NCBI RefSeq assembly: GCF_900176565.1
Contig: NZ_FXEH01000004.1
Location: 62,001-126,000, forward strand
From: Thalassobacillus devorans
Lineage (GTDB): Bacteria; Bacillota; Bacilli; Bacillales; Halobacillaceae
DNA length: 64,000 nt
Reading direction: 5' to 3'
Each line of letters begins with the position of its first letter. Within the stretch, counting starts at the first letter, position 1. Positions 25,986 to 36,014 of the stretch are shown piece after piece. The position numbers and the translations under genes are program-made. The notes under the pieces are model-generated. The model searched no databases. It saw only the letters and a list, made by a program, of their open reading frames with translations, and had not been told where the DNA came from.

Positions 25986-28622
25986 GCGCGACAAGTTCTG
26001 CTATAAGCGCTTTCTGGCGTGAAAGGCAGGAAGTTTATTTTAATAAACTTCAACGGTACAACGGAGGATGGGAATGAAGGATCCATGTTTCCCGAAACCA
26101 TCCCGTCAACACTCCTGCATGCGTTAAGACGGGCAGGTCTTAGGGTGTGAAGCACAGGTAGATTGGGCAGAACGAAGGCTGAAGCCATATCTAAGGTATG
26201 CCAACGGATATGCCTCACGGCTGAAAAACTAGATAAGATGAGAATCGTTCTGTGAGATAGGAACTGACGAACTTCCGAAGGTAAGGGTCTAAATTTATAA
26301 GCGTAGGGAAACTTACGTGTCATCTTACGATGACGTGAGTGGTGTGGAGTAAAACTGCCCCCTCTGAAAGACGCTATACCGAACGATGGCGGTATCGAGC
26401 TCACAGGCTTATAGGAAGCATCTACGTCTGGTATGGAAAGCTACGTTGTATGGTACTTGGAAAGCAAGGAACGTTGAATCAAGGGCTGTCACCTGAAACG
26501 GTTGCTATAAAGGTATGCTGAAAAGCATTTATCCTTGTAAGGGTAGGGGAATGACTGATGAAACTTCTGTAATGGAAGTGGAGGAACAGCCCCAAGTCTA
26601 GAGTATGAAACGATTATTTTCCTAACGTGAATGGCACCGATCGGGTAGGAACGTGGGAACATCACTCCAAAGGAGGGATGCCACAGTGTCAACGCTGCGA
26701 AACTGGGATTATTATAATATGACGGAGACCTTTACGGATCTTCATGAAAAAGCGAGTCAGGGACATACGTTTTCTTATTTATATGAAACCATCATATCGA
26801 GAGAAAACATCCTGCTCGCTTTTCGCACGATTAAAACGAATAAAGGTTCTAAAACACCAGGAACCGATGGGAAAACCATCGATCACATGAAAGAGCTCTC
26901 CGAAAATGATCTGGTAAATGAAGTCCGAACTAAACTTAGAACCTATCGCCCGAAGAAAGTTCGAAGAGAATGGATTGAAAAAGAGAACGGAAAATGGAGG
27001 CCCCTCGGTATTCCATGCATCTTGGATCGAGTGATCCAACAATGCTTTAAACAAGTTCTCGAACCGATCGTAGAATCTCAATTTTTCAAACATAGCTACG
27101 GATTCAGACCTCTTCGGTCTGCTCATCATGCTATGGCAAGGATACAATCATTGATTAATCACGGTCAACTTCATTTTGTTGTTGATGTAGATATTAAGAG
27201 TTTCTTTGATAACGTGAATCATCGTCTATTGAAGAAGCAACTATGGAATATCGGCATTCAAGACCGTAAGGTACTGGCTTGTATTTCTAAAATGATCAAG
27301 TCGGAAATTGATGGTGAAGGTGTCCCAGAAAAAGGGTCACCTCAGGGTGGCATCTTGTCACCATTACTCTCCAATGTCGTCTTAAATGAACTAGACCAAT
27401 GGGTTGCGGACCAGTGGGAAGTCTTTCCCCTGTCGAAATCCTATAGTTCCGACGATGCCAGAAGGCGAGCGAGAAAACAAACGAATTTGAAACAAGGATA
27501 TCTGGTCAGGTATGCTGATGATTTTAAAATTCTATGCCGGGATGGAAAGACAGCGCAAAGGTGGTACCATGCGGTACGTCAGTACCTTAAAGAACGATTA
27601 AAGCTGGACATCTCACCAGAGAAATCTCAAATTGTAAACTTGAGAAAACGAGAATCAGAGTTCTTAGGGTTCACCATTCGTGCGAATAAAAAGGGTAAGA
27701 AACGAGTGGCCCATACTGGAGTCGTTTCTTCAAAAAGCGAGAAAATCAAACAGGAAGCGAAGAAACTCATTCGAAGAATGAAAGCTTCGCCTTCTGCTGA
27801 GAATATTCATCGTTACAATAGCTTTGTTCTAGGACTTCACCAATACTTTAAGCGAGCGACTCATGTAAGTCTCGTGTTTTCACGTCTTGCTTACGATCTT
27901 AAACCATTTTTAGTGAACCGCCTTCGACCGGTTGGAACGCTAAAACATCCTTTTCAGCCACCGCCTTTTTATAAGAGAACCTTTAGCTTAGGAACGAAAA
28001 CGATGTATATCAATGGTACGTATCTATTTCCCATCGGAAATGTGAAAACATTTCATGCGATGAACTTCAGTTCAAAGCTTTCGCTTTACACGAAGAAGGG
28101 GAGAGAACAGATACACAAAAGTCTCCGACCGGATATCCAAAAAGAAATTGGACATTTAATGAAGTCTTCTCTACCAAAACGAAGTATCGAATATCTGGAT
28201 AATCGTATTAGTCGATATAGTATGAAGATGGGGAGGTGCGAAGTCACTGGCGAGTACCTCCATGCATCAGAAGTTCATTGCCATCATTACGTGCCAAGGA
28301 ACCAAGGAGGTACCGATCAATTTCAAAATCTCCGTATTCTTCATAAAGATATTCATCGACTTATCCATATAAAAGATATAGAGAAGATAAAGGTCTATCT
28401 TGAAAAGTTACCACAGAACCGATTGATCTTAGACAAAATCAATCAATACCGAAAGGTATGTGGGGTGGAAGGGATCGACGCATCCAGTCTCGAAAAGTAA
28501 CATAGGAACTTATAATGTAGTACATATCTTTAGATGGAGCGCCGAATGCTGGGAAACTAGCACGTTCGGTGTGGAGCAGGGGAAAAGCTGGAGATAACTT
28601 CAAACGCTTACCTATTGCTAAC
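25986..28622 (+). mobile_element. Group II intron A, full length, with intact ORF
   Basis: The 5' end GCGCGACAAG resembles the GUGYG group II start. Domain V is visible near 28541-28575 (AGCGCCGAATGCTGGGAAAC and ACGTTCGGTGT), domain VI follows, and the 3' end is CTATTGCTAAC. Boundaries are set by comparison with intron B, which shares both ends but has different flanks. It is inserted after AGGGGGC of a dispersed repeat. Confidence 0.85.
26686..28500 (+). CDS. ltrA: Group II intron reverse transcriptase/maturase with HNH nuclease
   Basis: The protein has about 604 residues. The GTG start at 26686 has AAAGGAGGG upstream; a frame open to 26653 lacks such a site. The RT domain contains RRVWIEK-type ENGKWRPLGIPC, HSYGFRPLRSAHHA, SPQGGILSPLLSN and the catalytic YADDFKILC. 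A maturase (X) domain is followed by an HNH nuclease (CEVTGEYLHASEVHCHHYVP, then NLRILHKDIHRLIH). It supports splicing and retrohoming. The frame is intact, so this copy could supply protein for intron B as well. Confidence 0.92.
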   Translation: MSTLRNWDYYNMTETFTDLHEKASQGHTFSYLYETIISRENILLAFRTIKTNKGSKTPGTDGKTIDHMKELSENDLVNEVRTKLRTYRPKKVRREWIEKENGKWRPLGIPCILDRVIQQCFKQVLEPIVESQFFKHSYGFRPLRSAHHAMARIQSLINHGQLHFVVDVDIKSFFDNVNHRLLKKQLWNIGIQDRKVLACISKMIKSEIDGEGVPEKGSPQGGILSPLLSNVVLNELDQWVADQWEVFPLSKSYSSDDARRRARKQTNLKQGYLVRYADDFKILCRDGKTAQRWYHAVRQYLKERLKLDISPEKSQIVNLRKRESEFLGFTIRANKKGKKRVAHTGVVSSKSEKIKQEAKKLIRRMKASPSAENIHRYNSFVLGLHQYFKRATHVSLVFSRLAYDLKPFLVNRLRPVGTLKHPFQPPPFYKRTFSLGTKTMYINGTYLFPIGNVKTFHAMNFSSKLSLYTKKGREQIHKSLRPDIQKEIGHLMKSSLPKRSIEYLDNRISRYSMKMGRCEVTGEYLHASEVHCHHYVPRNQGGTDQFQNLRILHKDIHRLIHIKDIEKIKVYLEKLPQNRLILDKINQYRKVCGVEGIDASSLEK

Positions 28623-28728
28623 AAAAGTGGAAGACGAACGTCTAATAATTGAGTAGTTTTGTCAAGGGGGACTTATCATTCTAAGGGGACCATTTGTTTA
28701 AGCGTATATGCAATGGAGGGAGAGAGAA

Positions 28729-29307
28729 ATGGTATTTTCAAATCAGAAACCAATGATTGTGGGAGAGAAAATTTTTCTTAGACCTTTTAAAGAGGAGGAT
28801 TTTCCTTATATAGAGGAATGTTTAAAAGATTCCGAAGTCATAAAACTAACAGGAAGCACCACAGATTATGATAAGGATGCGGTACAAGAGTGGTATAACA
28901 CAAGAAATAAACAAACGGATCGTTTAGATCTTGCAATCGTGGATCAATCCCAAAATATCTTAGTAGGAGAAGTTGTCGTCAATTTATATGATGAAAATAG
29001 TAATAGTATGAATTTTAGAATACTTATTGGTCCGAGAGGAAGAAATCGAGGTTTAGGGACGGAAGCATCCCAACGAATGATAGATTATGTATTTAATCAC
29101 ACGAAACTAAACCAATTAACTTTGAGTGTGTATGACTTTAACCCAAGAGCTAAGCATGTATATCAAAAGGTTGGATTTGTAGTAGAAAATGTAGATGAAA
29201 ATGAATTGGAGTTCGAGGGGGAATGGATAGACTCCATAAACATGAAATTAACAAGAAACGATTGGCTGGTTAAGGGTACTGTAATTGGGAAAACGAAAAG
29301 AGAATAA
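28729..29307 (+). CDS. GNAT N-acetyltransferase (RimJ/RimL-like)
   Basis: The protein has about 192 residues from ATG 28729, preferred because GGAGGGAGAGAG lies upstream. The fold markers are VGEKIFLRPFKEEDFPYIEE at the N-terminus, the acetyl-CoA binding segment IGPRGRNRGLGTEASQRMID and the YDFNPRAKHVYQKVGF motif. It transfers acetyl from acetyl-CoA to an amine; the substrate is unknown (protein N-terminus, antibiotic or small molecule). It is a single gene followed after 189 bases by a complete dispersed repeat. Confidence 0.82.
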   Translation: MVFSNQKPMIVGEKIFLRPFKEEDFPYIEECLKDSEVIKLTGSTTDYDKDAVQEWYNTRNKQTDRLDLAIVDQSQNILVGEVVVNLYDENSNSMNFRILIGPRGRNRGLGTEASQRMIDYVFNHTKLNQLTLSVYDFNPRAKHVYQKVGFVVENVDENELEFEGEWIDSINMKLTRNDWLVKGTVIGKTKRE

Positions 29308-29495
29308 TCTTTCTATTACAATTTTTAGTTCCCAGACGGTGTATTTAATAGCGGATCTACTTGGTCACTAATACAATTGTTTATATTGAAAGACCTTTCC
29401 CCACAGAGTTAACTTTGTTCGATAAAAACAATAATGAAGTTTCTCCCCCTGATGTATTAAACTGATGGGGGCTTTAGTTTAAGTTCTGCTCCAAG

Positions 29496-29608
29496 ATATC
29501 TCGAAATCAAGTCTTCCACAATAGGGGGCGTTTGTTCAATATAGACGCTCCCTTTTTTTAACTCATGGGCAGGATTGTGGAAGGTTTGAATTCTTGAATT
29601 CGAGATAT
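29496..29608 (+). repeat. Dispersed repeat, longest complete copy (113 bp)
   Basis: Left half ATCTCGAAATCAAGTCTTCC-ACAATAGGGGGCG, a central hairpin with T7, then GGGCAGGATTGTGGAAGG and an end with AATTCGAGATAT. The outer arms are complementary, giving an imperfect ~100-base palindrome. I used this as the reference for the family. Confidence 0.8.
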
Positions 29609-29673
29609 CTTACTTAATAAAATAACTCTTGCCTGGGAACATTAAAATAAAAAAGTAAAAGGAGTTCCCAGAT

Positions 29674-30126
29674 ATGTGGATCAATATAGTGGTCGGTCTA
29701 GTTATTCCCTGGGTAACGATCGGTTATTTATTTATAAAAAATCCAGTGGTAATCATATTGATGTATCCACTAGGTGTAGCTATTGCATTTGTGGGCAGTG
29801 ATTGGGGTTTTGGACTTTTTTGGGAAGTTACTCCGACTTATGAGCAGAACAATTCTTTGTCAGCGTTTCCTTTCAAAGTCGGTTACTTCCCCCTATTGTC
29901 CGTTTTGTTTGGTTATATAAAAGCAAAGGAAATAATCAATACACCTCTCCTTATTATTTTATTCACGCTCATTACCGCTTTTATGGAACTTGTGGGGGTT
30001 TGGGTGGGTAAAATTATCTATTCACATGGTTGGAACATTTTCTGGACACTTTTCATCTATTTATTTGGGTTTATGGTATCGGCCTTCTATATAAAAATAC
30101 TTAAGAAGTATAATATTTTAGAGTAG
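29674..30126 (+). CDS. CBO0543-family membrane protein
   Basis: This 150-residue protein has about five membrane helices. The family-like features are DWGFGLFWEVTPTYEQ and the PFKVGYFPLLSVLFGYI segment. CBO0543 proteins are uncharacterised integral membrane proteins of spore-formers. RBS AAAGGAG. It is a single gene between two repeat copies. Confidence 0.7.
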   Translation: MWINIVVGLVIPWVTIGYLFIKNPVVIILMYPLGVAIAFVGSDWGFGLFWEVTPTYEQNNSLSAFPFKVGYFPLLSVLFGYIKAKEIINTPLLIILFTLITAFMELVGVWVGKIIYSHGWNIFWTLFIYLFGFMVSAFYIKILKKYNILE

Positions 30127-30186
30127 AGATCTATTTCCCTCTATTATACGAACTAGTACAGGGTTAGTGCTCATTTAATGCAGGGT

Positions 30187-30218
30187 ATCTCGAAAACAAT
30201 TCTTCAACAATAGGGGGC
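30187..30218 (+). repeat. Dispersed repeat, 5' exon of intron B
   Basis: ATCTCGAAAACAATTCTTCA then ACAATAGGGGGC. It begins about 60 bases after the CBO0543 stop. The right half lies beyond the intron at 32826-32893. Confidence 0.75.
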
Positions 30219-32825
30219 GCGCGACAAGTTCTGCTATAAACGCTTTTCAGCGTGAAAGGCAGGAAGTTTATTTTAATAAACTTCAACGGTACAACGGAGG
30301 ATGGGAATGATGGATCCATGTTTCCGGAAACCATCCCGTCAACACTCCTGCATGCGCTAAGACGGGCAGGTCTTAGGGTGTGAAGCACAGGTAGATTGGG
30401 CAGAACGAAGGCTGAAGCCATTGGGTATGCTGACGGATATGCCCCACGGCTGAAAAACTAGATAAGATGAGAATGGTTCCTTGAGATAGGAACTGACGAA
30501 CTTCCGAAGGTAAGGGTCTAAAGATTCGAACGTAAGGAAACTTACGTGTCATCTTACGATGACGTGAGTGGTGTGGAGTAAAACTGCCCCCTCTGAAAGA
30601 CGCTATACCGAACGATGGCGGTATCCAGCTCACAGGCTTAAAGGAAGCATCTACGTTTAGTATGGATAGCTACGTTGTATGGTACTTGGAAAGCAAGGAA
30701 CGTTGAATCAAGGGCTGTCACCCGAAACGGTTGCTATAAAGGTATGCTGAAAAGCATTTATCCTTGTAAGGGTAGGGGAATGACTGATGAAACTTCTGTA
30801 ATGGAAGTGGAGGAATAGCCCCAAGTCTAGAGTATGAAACGATTATTTTCCTAACGTGAATGGCACCGATCGGGTAGGAACATCCCTCCAAAGGAGGGAT
30901 GCCACAGTGTCAACGCTGCGAAACTGGGATTATTATAATATGACGGAGACCTTTACGGATCTTCATGAAAAAGCGAGTCAGGGAAATACGTTCTCTCAGT
31001 TATATGAAACCATCATATCGAGAGAAAACATCCTGCTCGCTTTCCGCATGATTAAAACCAATAAGGGATCAAAAACACCAGGAACCGATGGGAAGACCAG
31101 CGATGACATGAAAGAGCTATCCGAAAAAGATCTGGTAAACGAAGTCCGAACCAAACTTAGAAACTATCACCCGAAGAAAGTTCGAAGAGAATGGATTGAA
31201 AAAGAGAACGGAAAATGGAGACCCCTTGGGATTCCATGCATCTTGGATCGAGTGATCCAACAATGCTTCAAACAAGCTCTCGAACCGATTGTAGAATCTC
31301 AATTCTTTAAACATAGCTACGGTTTCAGACCTCTACGATCTGCTCATCATGCTATGGCAAGGATACAGTTTTTGATTAATCATAGTCAACTTCATTACGT
31401 CGTTGATGTAGATATTAAAAGTTTCTTTGATAACGTGAATCATCGTCTATTGAAGAAGCAACTATGGAATATCGGCATTCAAGACCGTAAGGTACTGGCT
31501 TGTATTTCTAAAATGATCAAGTCGGAAATTGATGGTGAAGGTGTTCCAGAAAAAGGGTCGCCTCAGGGTGGTATCCTGTCACCATTACTCTCCAATGTCG
31601 TCTTAAATGATCTAGACCAATGGGTTGCGGATCAGTGGGAAGTATTTCCTCTGATGAAACCTTACAGCTCAGATGATGCCAGAAGGCGAGCGAGAAAACA
31701 AACGAACCTGAAAAAGGGATACCTGGTCCGATATGCTGATGATTTTAAAATTCTATGCAGGGATGGAAAGACAGCGCAACGGTGGTACCACGCGGTACGT
31801 CTGTACCTTAAAGAGCGCTTAAAACTGGACATCTCTCCAGAAAAATCTCAAATTGTAAACTTGAGAAAACGGGAATCTGAGTTCTTAGGGTTCACCATTC
31901 GTGCGAATAAAAAGGGTAAGAAACGAGTGGCCCATACTGGGGTCATTTCTAAAAAAGTGAGAAAATCAAACAGGAAGCGAAGAAGCTCATTCGAAGAATG
32001 AAAGCTTCGCCTTCTGCTGAGAATATTCATCGTTACAATAGCTTTGTTCTAGGACTTCACCAATACTTTAAGCGAGCGACTCATGTAAGTCTCGTGTTTT
32101 CACGTCTTGCTTACGATCTTAAACCATTTTTAGTGAACCGCCTTCGACCGATTGGAACGCTAAAACATCCTTTTCAGCCACCGCCTTTTTATAAGAGAAC
32201 CTTTAGTTTAGGAACGAAAACGATCTATATCAATGGTACGTATCTATTTCCCATCGGAAATGTGAAAACATTTCATGCGATGAGCTTCAGTTCAAAGCTT
32301 TCGCTTTACACGAAGAAAGGCAGAGAACAGATACACAAAAGTATCCGCCCAGATATCCAGAAAGAAATTGGACACTTAATGAAGTCTTCTTTACCGAATC
32401 GAAGTGTCGAATACCTGGATAATCGTATTAGTCGGTATAGTATGAAGATGGGGAAATGCGAAATTACAGGCGAATATCTTCACGCTTCAGATGTTCACTG
32501 TCACCACTATATGCCAAAGAATCTTGGAGGAAGCGACCAATTTAAAAACCTGCGTATTCTTCATAATTCATCGACTGATTCATGTAAAAGATATAGAGAA
32601 GATAAAGGTTTATCTCAAACAATTACCACAGAATCGATTGATCTTAGATAAAATCAATCAATACCGAAAGGTATGTGGGGTGGAAGGGATCGACGCATCC
32701 AGTCTCGAAAAGTTATAATTTAGTACATATCTTTAGATGGAGCGCCGAATGCTGGGAAACTAGCACGTTCGGTGTGGAGCAGGGGAAAAGCTGGAGATAA
32801 CTTCAAACGCTTACCTATTGCTAAC
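30219..32825 (+). mobile_element. Group II intron B, full length, ORF decayed
   Basis: The 5' and 3' ends are the same as intron A and RNA domains are very similar (domain V near 32733-32768). It is inserted at the same position of another repeat copy. The 3' exon (ATTGTTCAATAAG...) joins logically to the 5' exon as an uninterrupted repeat. Confidence 0.85.
30907..32718 (+). pseudogene. Intron B reverse transcriptase, two frameshifts
   Basis: This is about 90% identical by eye to the intact protein of intron A through the RT domain (SPQGGILSPLLSN, YADDFKILC present). A one-base loss near 31950 (TCTAAAAAAGTG versus TCTTCAAAAAGC) shifts the frame at the start of the maturase domain. A five-base loss near 32565 breaks the HNH domain. 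Any mobility would need the protein of intron A. The GTG start and AAAGGAGGG are conserved. Confidence 0.88.
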
Positions 32826-32893
32826 CATTGTTCAATAAGAGCAATCGCTTTTTTGCTAAGGGGCAGGATTGTGGAAGACTCAGTTTCGAGATA
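32826..32893 (+). repeat. Dispersed repeat, 3' exon of intron B
   Basis: ATTGTTCAATAAG, a T-rich loop, GGGGCAGGATTGTGGAAGAC and TTTCGAGATA. It completes the copy begun at 30187. Confidence 0.75.
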
Positions 32894-33029
32894 ACTCATG
32901 TTTTATTTATAAAAAGGCTGAGTAAATAGGTGGTTTTGAAATAATTGGAACTAATTATGAGCAGAGCTTAAAATTTTATTGGAGGTTTTAGAATTTTTCA
33001 TTAGACTTTTCTGTAGTAATAAGGGGGCT

Positions 33030-33190
33030 GGCACCATTAAATTAAATCTAAAATCGTAGTTAATTCTTTTAATAGGAATATTAGTTGGTCTTACTATGGT
33101 TAATATAATTAGTAATAATGGATAGCAGCAATAACTCTTTTCACTCGTAGGTGGAATATTTGGGAATTGGAAGCTTTTTTGGGTGAGGTC
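33030..33190 (+). pseudogene. Remnant of a small membrane protein gene
   Basis: A hydrophobic reading (LLIGILVGLTMVNIISNNG, then stops, then FSLVGGIFG) suggests a decayed short membrane protein. No intact frame remains. Confidence 0.25.
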
Positions 33191-33256
33191 TATCCTTAAC
33201 TATAAAAAAGTCTAAAAAAAGAGGAAGCTACTGGGGTGTGACTTCCTCCGTTATTC

Positions 33257-34018
33257 TTACTTAGCCCCTGTATAAATTTGTACAGCGTCACGGAGAAACT
33301 TAGCTGTACCGGGTTCCTCATCATCGTAATAAGCTGTGAAACGTTCATCATCCACATACATTTGCGCTATTCCTGCATGTGCTTCAAGGGTATATTTTAC
33401 CCAAAAGAAGCTTAGCCATTGGCGATGGAGAGCAGCAGCTTTTTGAGCTGCTTCGCTCGCTGGGTTTCCTGTTTTTAACCCTTTGCTCAATTCATCTTTC
33501 ATTTCTTTTTCTAGTCTCTGAACTTCTTCATATTCGGCTTCAGACATTTTCAGTACTTGTTGATTAGATTTCTCAACAGTATTATTTCCGTACTTTTCCC
33601 TAACCTCTTTGCCATATTTTTTCTCGTTTTCATCCACGAGTCTTTGCTTGAATGCGTCAAACTTTTCCTTATCCTGCATAGTGATCCTCCCTTCTGAGGC
33701 AGCGATTGTTTTATCCACGCTGTCAATCAATTGATCGAGCTGTGCTCGTTTTGCCAGTAGCTTTCTTCGGTGATCCAAAAGTGCTTGAGCCGGGTCGAAA
33801 GAGGAAGAGGTTATAATTTTTTTTATTTTCTCCAGTTCTAAACCGAGTTCACGATAGAACAATATTTGCTGCAGTTGATCTACCTCTTTTCGACCATAGA
33901 TACGATATCTCGAAGAATTGATTCTTGCCGGCTTAAGAATCCCGATTTCATCGTAATAACGTAAAGTTCTGGAACTGACTCCAGCTAATTTTGCTAATTT
34001 TTTCACCGTATATTCCAT
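33257..34018 (-). CDS. MerR-family activator with TipAS-like ligand domain
   Basis: This protein of about 253 residues starts at ATG 34018 behind AGGAGGTGAG. The N-terminal MerR domain (VKKLAKLAGVSSRTLRYYDE) is followed by a coiled linker and a C-terminal TipAS-type domain (about 145-250, ending YTLEAHAGIAQMYVDDERF). TipAS domains bind thiopeptides and other antibiotics. No transporter lies beside it, so it probably at least regulates itself through the MerR-type promoter at 34041-34071. Confidence 0.85.
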   Translation of the reverse strand: MEYTVKKLAKLAGVSSRTLRYYDEIGILKPARINSSRYRIYGRKEVDQLQQILFYRELGLELEKIKKIITSSSFDPAQALLDHRRKLLAKRAQLDQLIDSVDKTIAASEGRITMQDKEKFDAFKQRLVDENEKKYGKEVREKYGNNTVEKSNQQVLKMSEAEYEEVQRLEKEMKDELSKGLKTGNPASEAAQKAAALHRQWLSFFWVKYTLEAHAGIAQMYVDDERFTAYYDDEEPGTAKFLRDAVQIYTGAK

Positions 34019-34040
34019 CTGCTCACCTCCTGACATTCTT

Positions 34041-34071
34041 AATATACACCTTTACGCAACGTCAAGGTAAA
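34041..34071 (-). promoter_or_regulatory. MerR-type promoter with 19-bp spacer and operator
   Basis: On the minus strand TTTACC and TATATT are separated by exactly 19 bases. Within the spacer lies the near-palindrome ACCTTGACG-TTG-CGTAAAGGT, the usual layout for MerR activation. Confidence 0.65.
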
Positions 34072-34116
34072 GAGTTTTTTTAGGATGTTTATAAATAAAT
34101 GTTATTTATATTGTTT

Positions 34117-34170
34117 ATCTTGAAACTGAATCTTTCGCTAAAGGGGGCTTTAGTTAAATACGGAGGTCGT
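34117..34170 (+). repeat. Dispersed repeat, left half
   Basis: ATCTTGAAACTGAATCTTTC then AAAGGGGGCTTTAGTT. A separate hairpin CCTCATGCAAAGT / ACTTTGCGTGAGG is seen at 34303-34346. No gene lies in 34072-34442. Confidence 0.55.
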
Positions 34171-34442
34171 TTTTTCTTTTACTGATAGCATACATTTCCA
34201 GTGAACAAATGGAAAAGGAACTGTTCATTTGATATGTTTGAATTGAAAATGTTGGGAGGGATTGAAATTAGACAAGTTATTTCGTTTGCTAAATCGCTAA
34301 TGCCTCATGCAAAGTCTAATAAGGTATAGCGATACTTTGCGTGAGGATATAAGAAGTCGCTCGCTATTAGTAACCATTTCTACCTTTTTAGGCTTTGCAC
34401 CTTGTGATATCTAATTTAAATATCTTATAAGGGGCAAAAGAA

Positions 34443-34709
34443 ATGAGTTATGTTAAAGCTGAAAGTATACTACCTCCAGAACTATTGGAAGAGTTACAAA
34501 AATACGTTCAAGGTAAGACGATTTATATACCTAAGGATAAAAGTGACTATCAGAAGTGGGGGACACATTCTGGTAGTAGAAGAAGGTTAGATCAAAGGAA
34601 TCGCATTATTAAAGAAAAATTCAAATTGGGTATAAATATTGATGAGATATCTGAGGAATATTTTCTTTCTGCCGAAACAATCAAGAATATTGTTTACCAA
34701 AGAAATTAA
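34443..34709 (+). CDS. CD3324-family Mor-like DNA-binding protein
   Basis: This 88-residue protein has the family pattern SYVKAESILPPELLEELQKY, VQGKTIYIPK, WGTHSGSRRRLDQRN, then an HTH INIDEISEEYFLSAETIKNI. These are short Mor/C-type transcription activators of Firmicutes. ATG follows AAGGGGCAAAAGAA. A terminator hairpin lies right behind. Its target genes are not evident. Confidence 0.8.
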   Translation: MSYVKAESILPPELLEELQKYVQGKTIYIPKDKSDYQKWGTHSGSRRRLDQRNRIIKEKFKLGINIDEISEEYFLSAETIKNIVYQRN

Positions 34710-34722
34710 ATGAGGTTGAAAT

Positions 34723-34754
34723 AGAGGGCTACATTGTTAAAGGTAGCCCTTTTC
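34723..34754 (+). terminator. Terminator after the CD3324-family gene
   Basis: AGGGCTA / TAGCCCT stem followed by TTTTC. Confidence 0.7.
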
Positions 34755-34863
34755 TATGGTGAGTTTTTTTCATAATCATTTTGAGTATTTAACCGAAGCT
34801 CTAAGAAGCGTAAACTGTAATTAACTTAATAGTTGAAATTGCGAAACAATGCGGAGGGGAAAA

Positions 34864-35889
34864 ATGATGGGGAACAGTGAATTAAACAATATAATCACTA
34901 ACATAGGCGATAAGATTGATTTTTCAGGTGTGGTACATGTGAAACATAACGGGGATGTAACGAATTTGTCCTTTGGCTATGCGGACAGGTCTGAAAAAAG
35001 GCTGAACAATATGGACACCCGTTTTGGGATAGCGTCTGGATGTAAGTTATTTACGGCTATCGGGATTTCACAGTTAGTCGAAAGAGGTTTAATAAATTTC
35101 GAGACTCGTTTAGTTGACTGCTTAGATCTAGAATTTCAAAACTTCGATAAAGAGATTACGATCCATCATCTTTTAACACATACATCTGGCATACCTGATT
35201 ACTTTGATGAAGAAAAGATGAGTGATTATGAAGATTTGTGGAAGGACTATCCTGTTTATCAAATCAATACTCTTAAAGATTTTTTACCTCTATTTCAAGC
35301 TGAACCAATGAACTTCAAGCCAGGGGATAGCTTCCATTATAATAATGCAGGATATATTCTCTTAGGTCTGATTTTGGAAGAACAAACAGGAATGCCTTTT
35401 ACAGAATACATAGAAAAAGAAGTCTTTTTTAAGTGCAATATGTTAGATTCAGGGTATTTCTCTTTGGACCAACTACCCGAGAACACAGCAAAAGGATACA
35501 TTGATAACCATAAAGATAATACCTGGAGAACAAATATTTATTCTATTCCTAAAAAAGGTGGGTCTGATGGTGGTGCATTTACTACAGCAGCCGATATGAT
35601 TAAATTGTGGGAATCGTTATTTAACTTTAAACTTTTGAATGAAGAGACGACAATGAAAATGCTTAAACCGCATGTTCATGTAAATGGAGAAATCCATTAT
35701 GGTTACGGTGTATGGATGAACAAAAGGATGCAGCAAATATATAAATATCATGTGATGGGGTATGATCCAGGTGTCAGCTTTAGATCTTCTATTTACCCTG
35801 AATCTAATTTGAAGATGGTTATACCTTCCAATATCGAATCTGGTCCTTTCGATATTACGAAAAAAATTGAGGAAGTACTTTTAAAATAA
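34864..35889 (+). CDS. Serine hydrolase of the beta-lactamase/PBP4* family
   Basis: The protein has about 341 residues from ATG 34864 after GGAGGGGAA. Motifs are FGIASGCKLFTAIG (S-x-x-K nucleophile), HYNNAGYILLGLILEEQTG (Y-x-N) and a late HVMGYDPG in place of the H/K-x-G box. No signal peptide is seen, so it is probably cytoplasmic and an esterase- or peptidase-like class C relative rather than a secreted beta-lactamase. The stop is followed after 17 bases by a dispersed repeat. Confidence 0.8.
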   Translation: MMGNSELNNIITNIGDKIDFSGVVHVKHNGDVTNLSFGYADRSEKRLNNMDTRFGIASGCKLFTAIGISQLVERGLINFETRLVDCLDLEFQNFDKEITIHHLLTHTSGIPDYFDEEKMSDYEDLWKDYPVYQINTLKDFLPLFQAEPMNFKPGDSFHYNNAGYILLGLILEEQTGMPFTEYIEKEVFFKCNMLDSGYFSLDQLPENTAKGYIDNHKDNTWRTNIYSIPKKGGSDGGAFTTAADMIKLWESLFNFKLLNEETTMKMLKPHVHVNGEIHYGYGVWMNKRMQQIYKYHVMGYDPGVSFRSSIYPESNLKMVIPSNIESGPFDITKKIEEVLLK

Positions 35890-35905
35890 ACTCGCTGGGT
35901 AAAGT

Positions 35906-35990
35906 ATCTCGAAATCAAGTATTCAACAAACGGGGGCGATAGCTGAACAGTTTTTATCGCTTATCGTGCTAACGGAGCAGGATTGTGGAA
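35906..35990 (+). repeat. Dispersed repeat, nearly complete copy
   Basis: ATCTCGAAATCAAGTATTCA, AACGGGGGCGATAGCTGAAC and a central loop, then CTAACGGAGCAGGATTGTGG. The methyltransferase gene begins 25 bases later. Confidence 0.7.
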
Positions 35991-36014
35991 ATATAAAATA
36001 CAGGGGGGATATAT

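Noticed and set aside
25952-26692. Several frames in the intron 5' region, also repeated near 30164-30633
   Set aside because: They lie in structured intron RNA domains and are conserved only as RNA.
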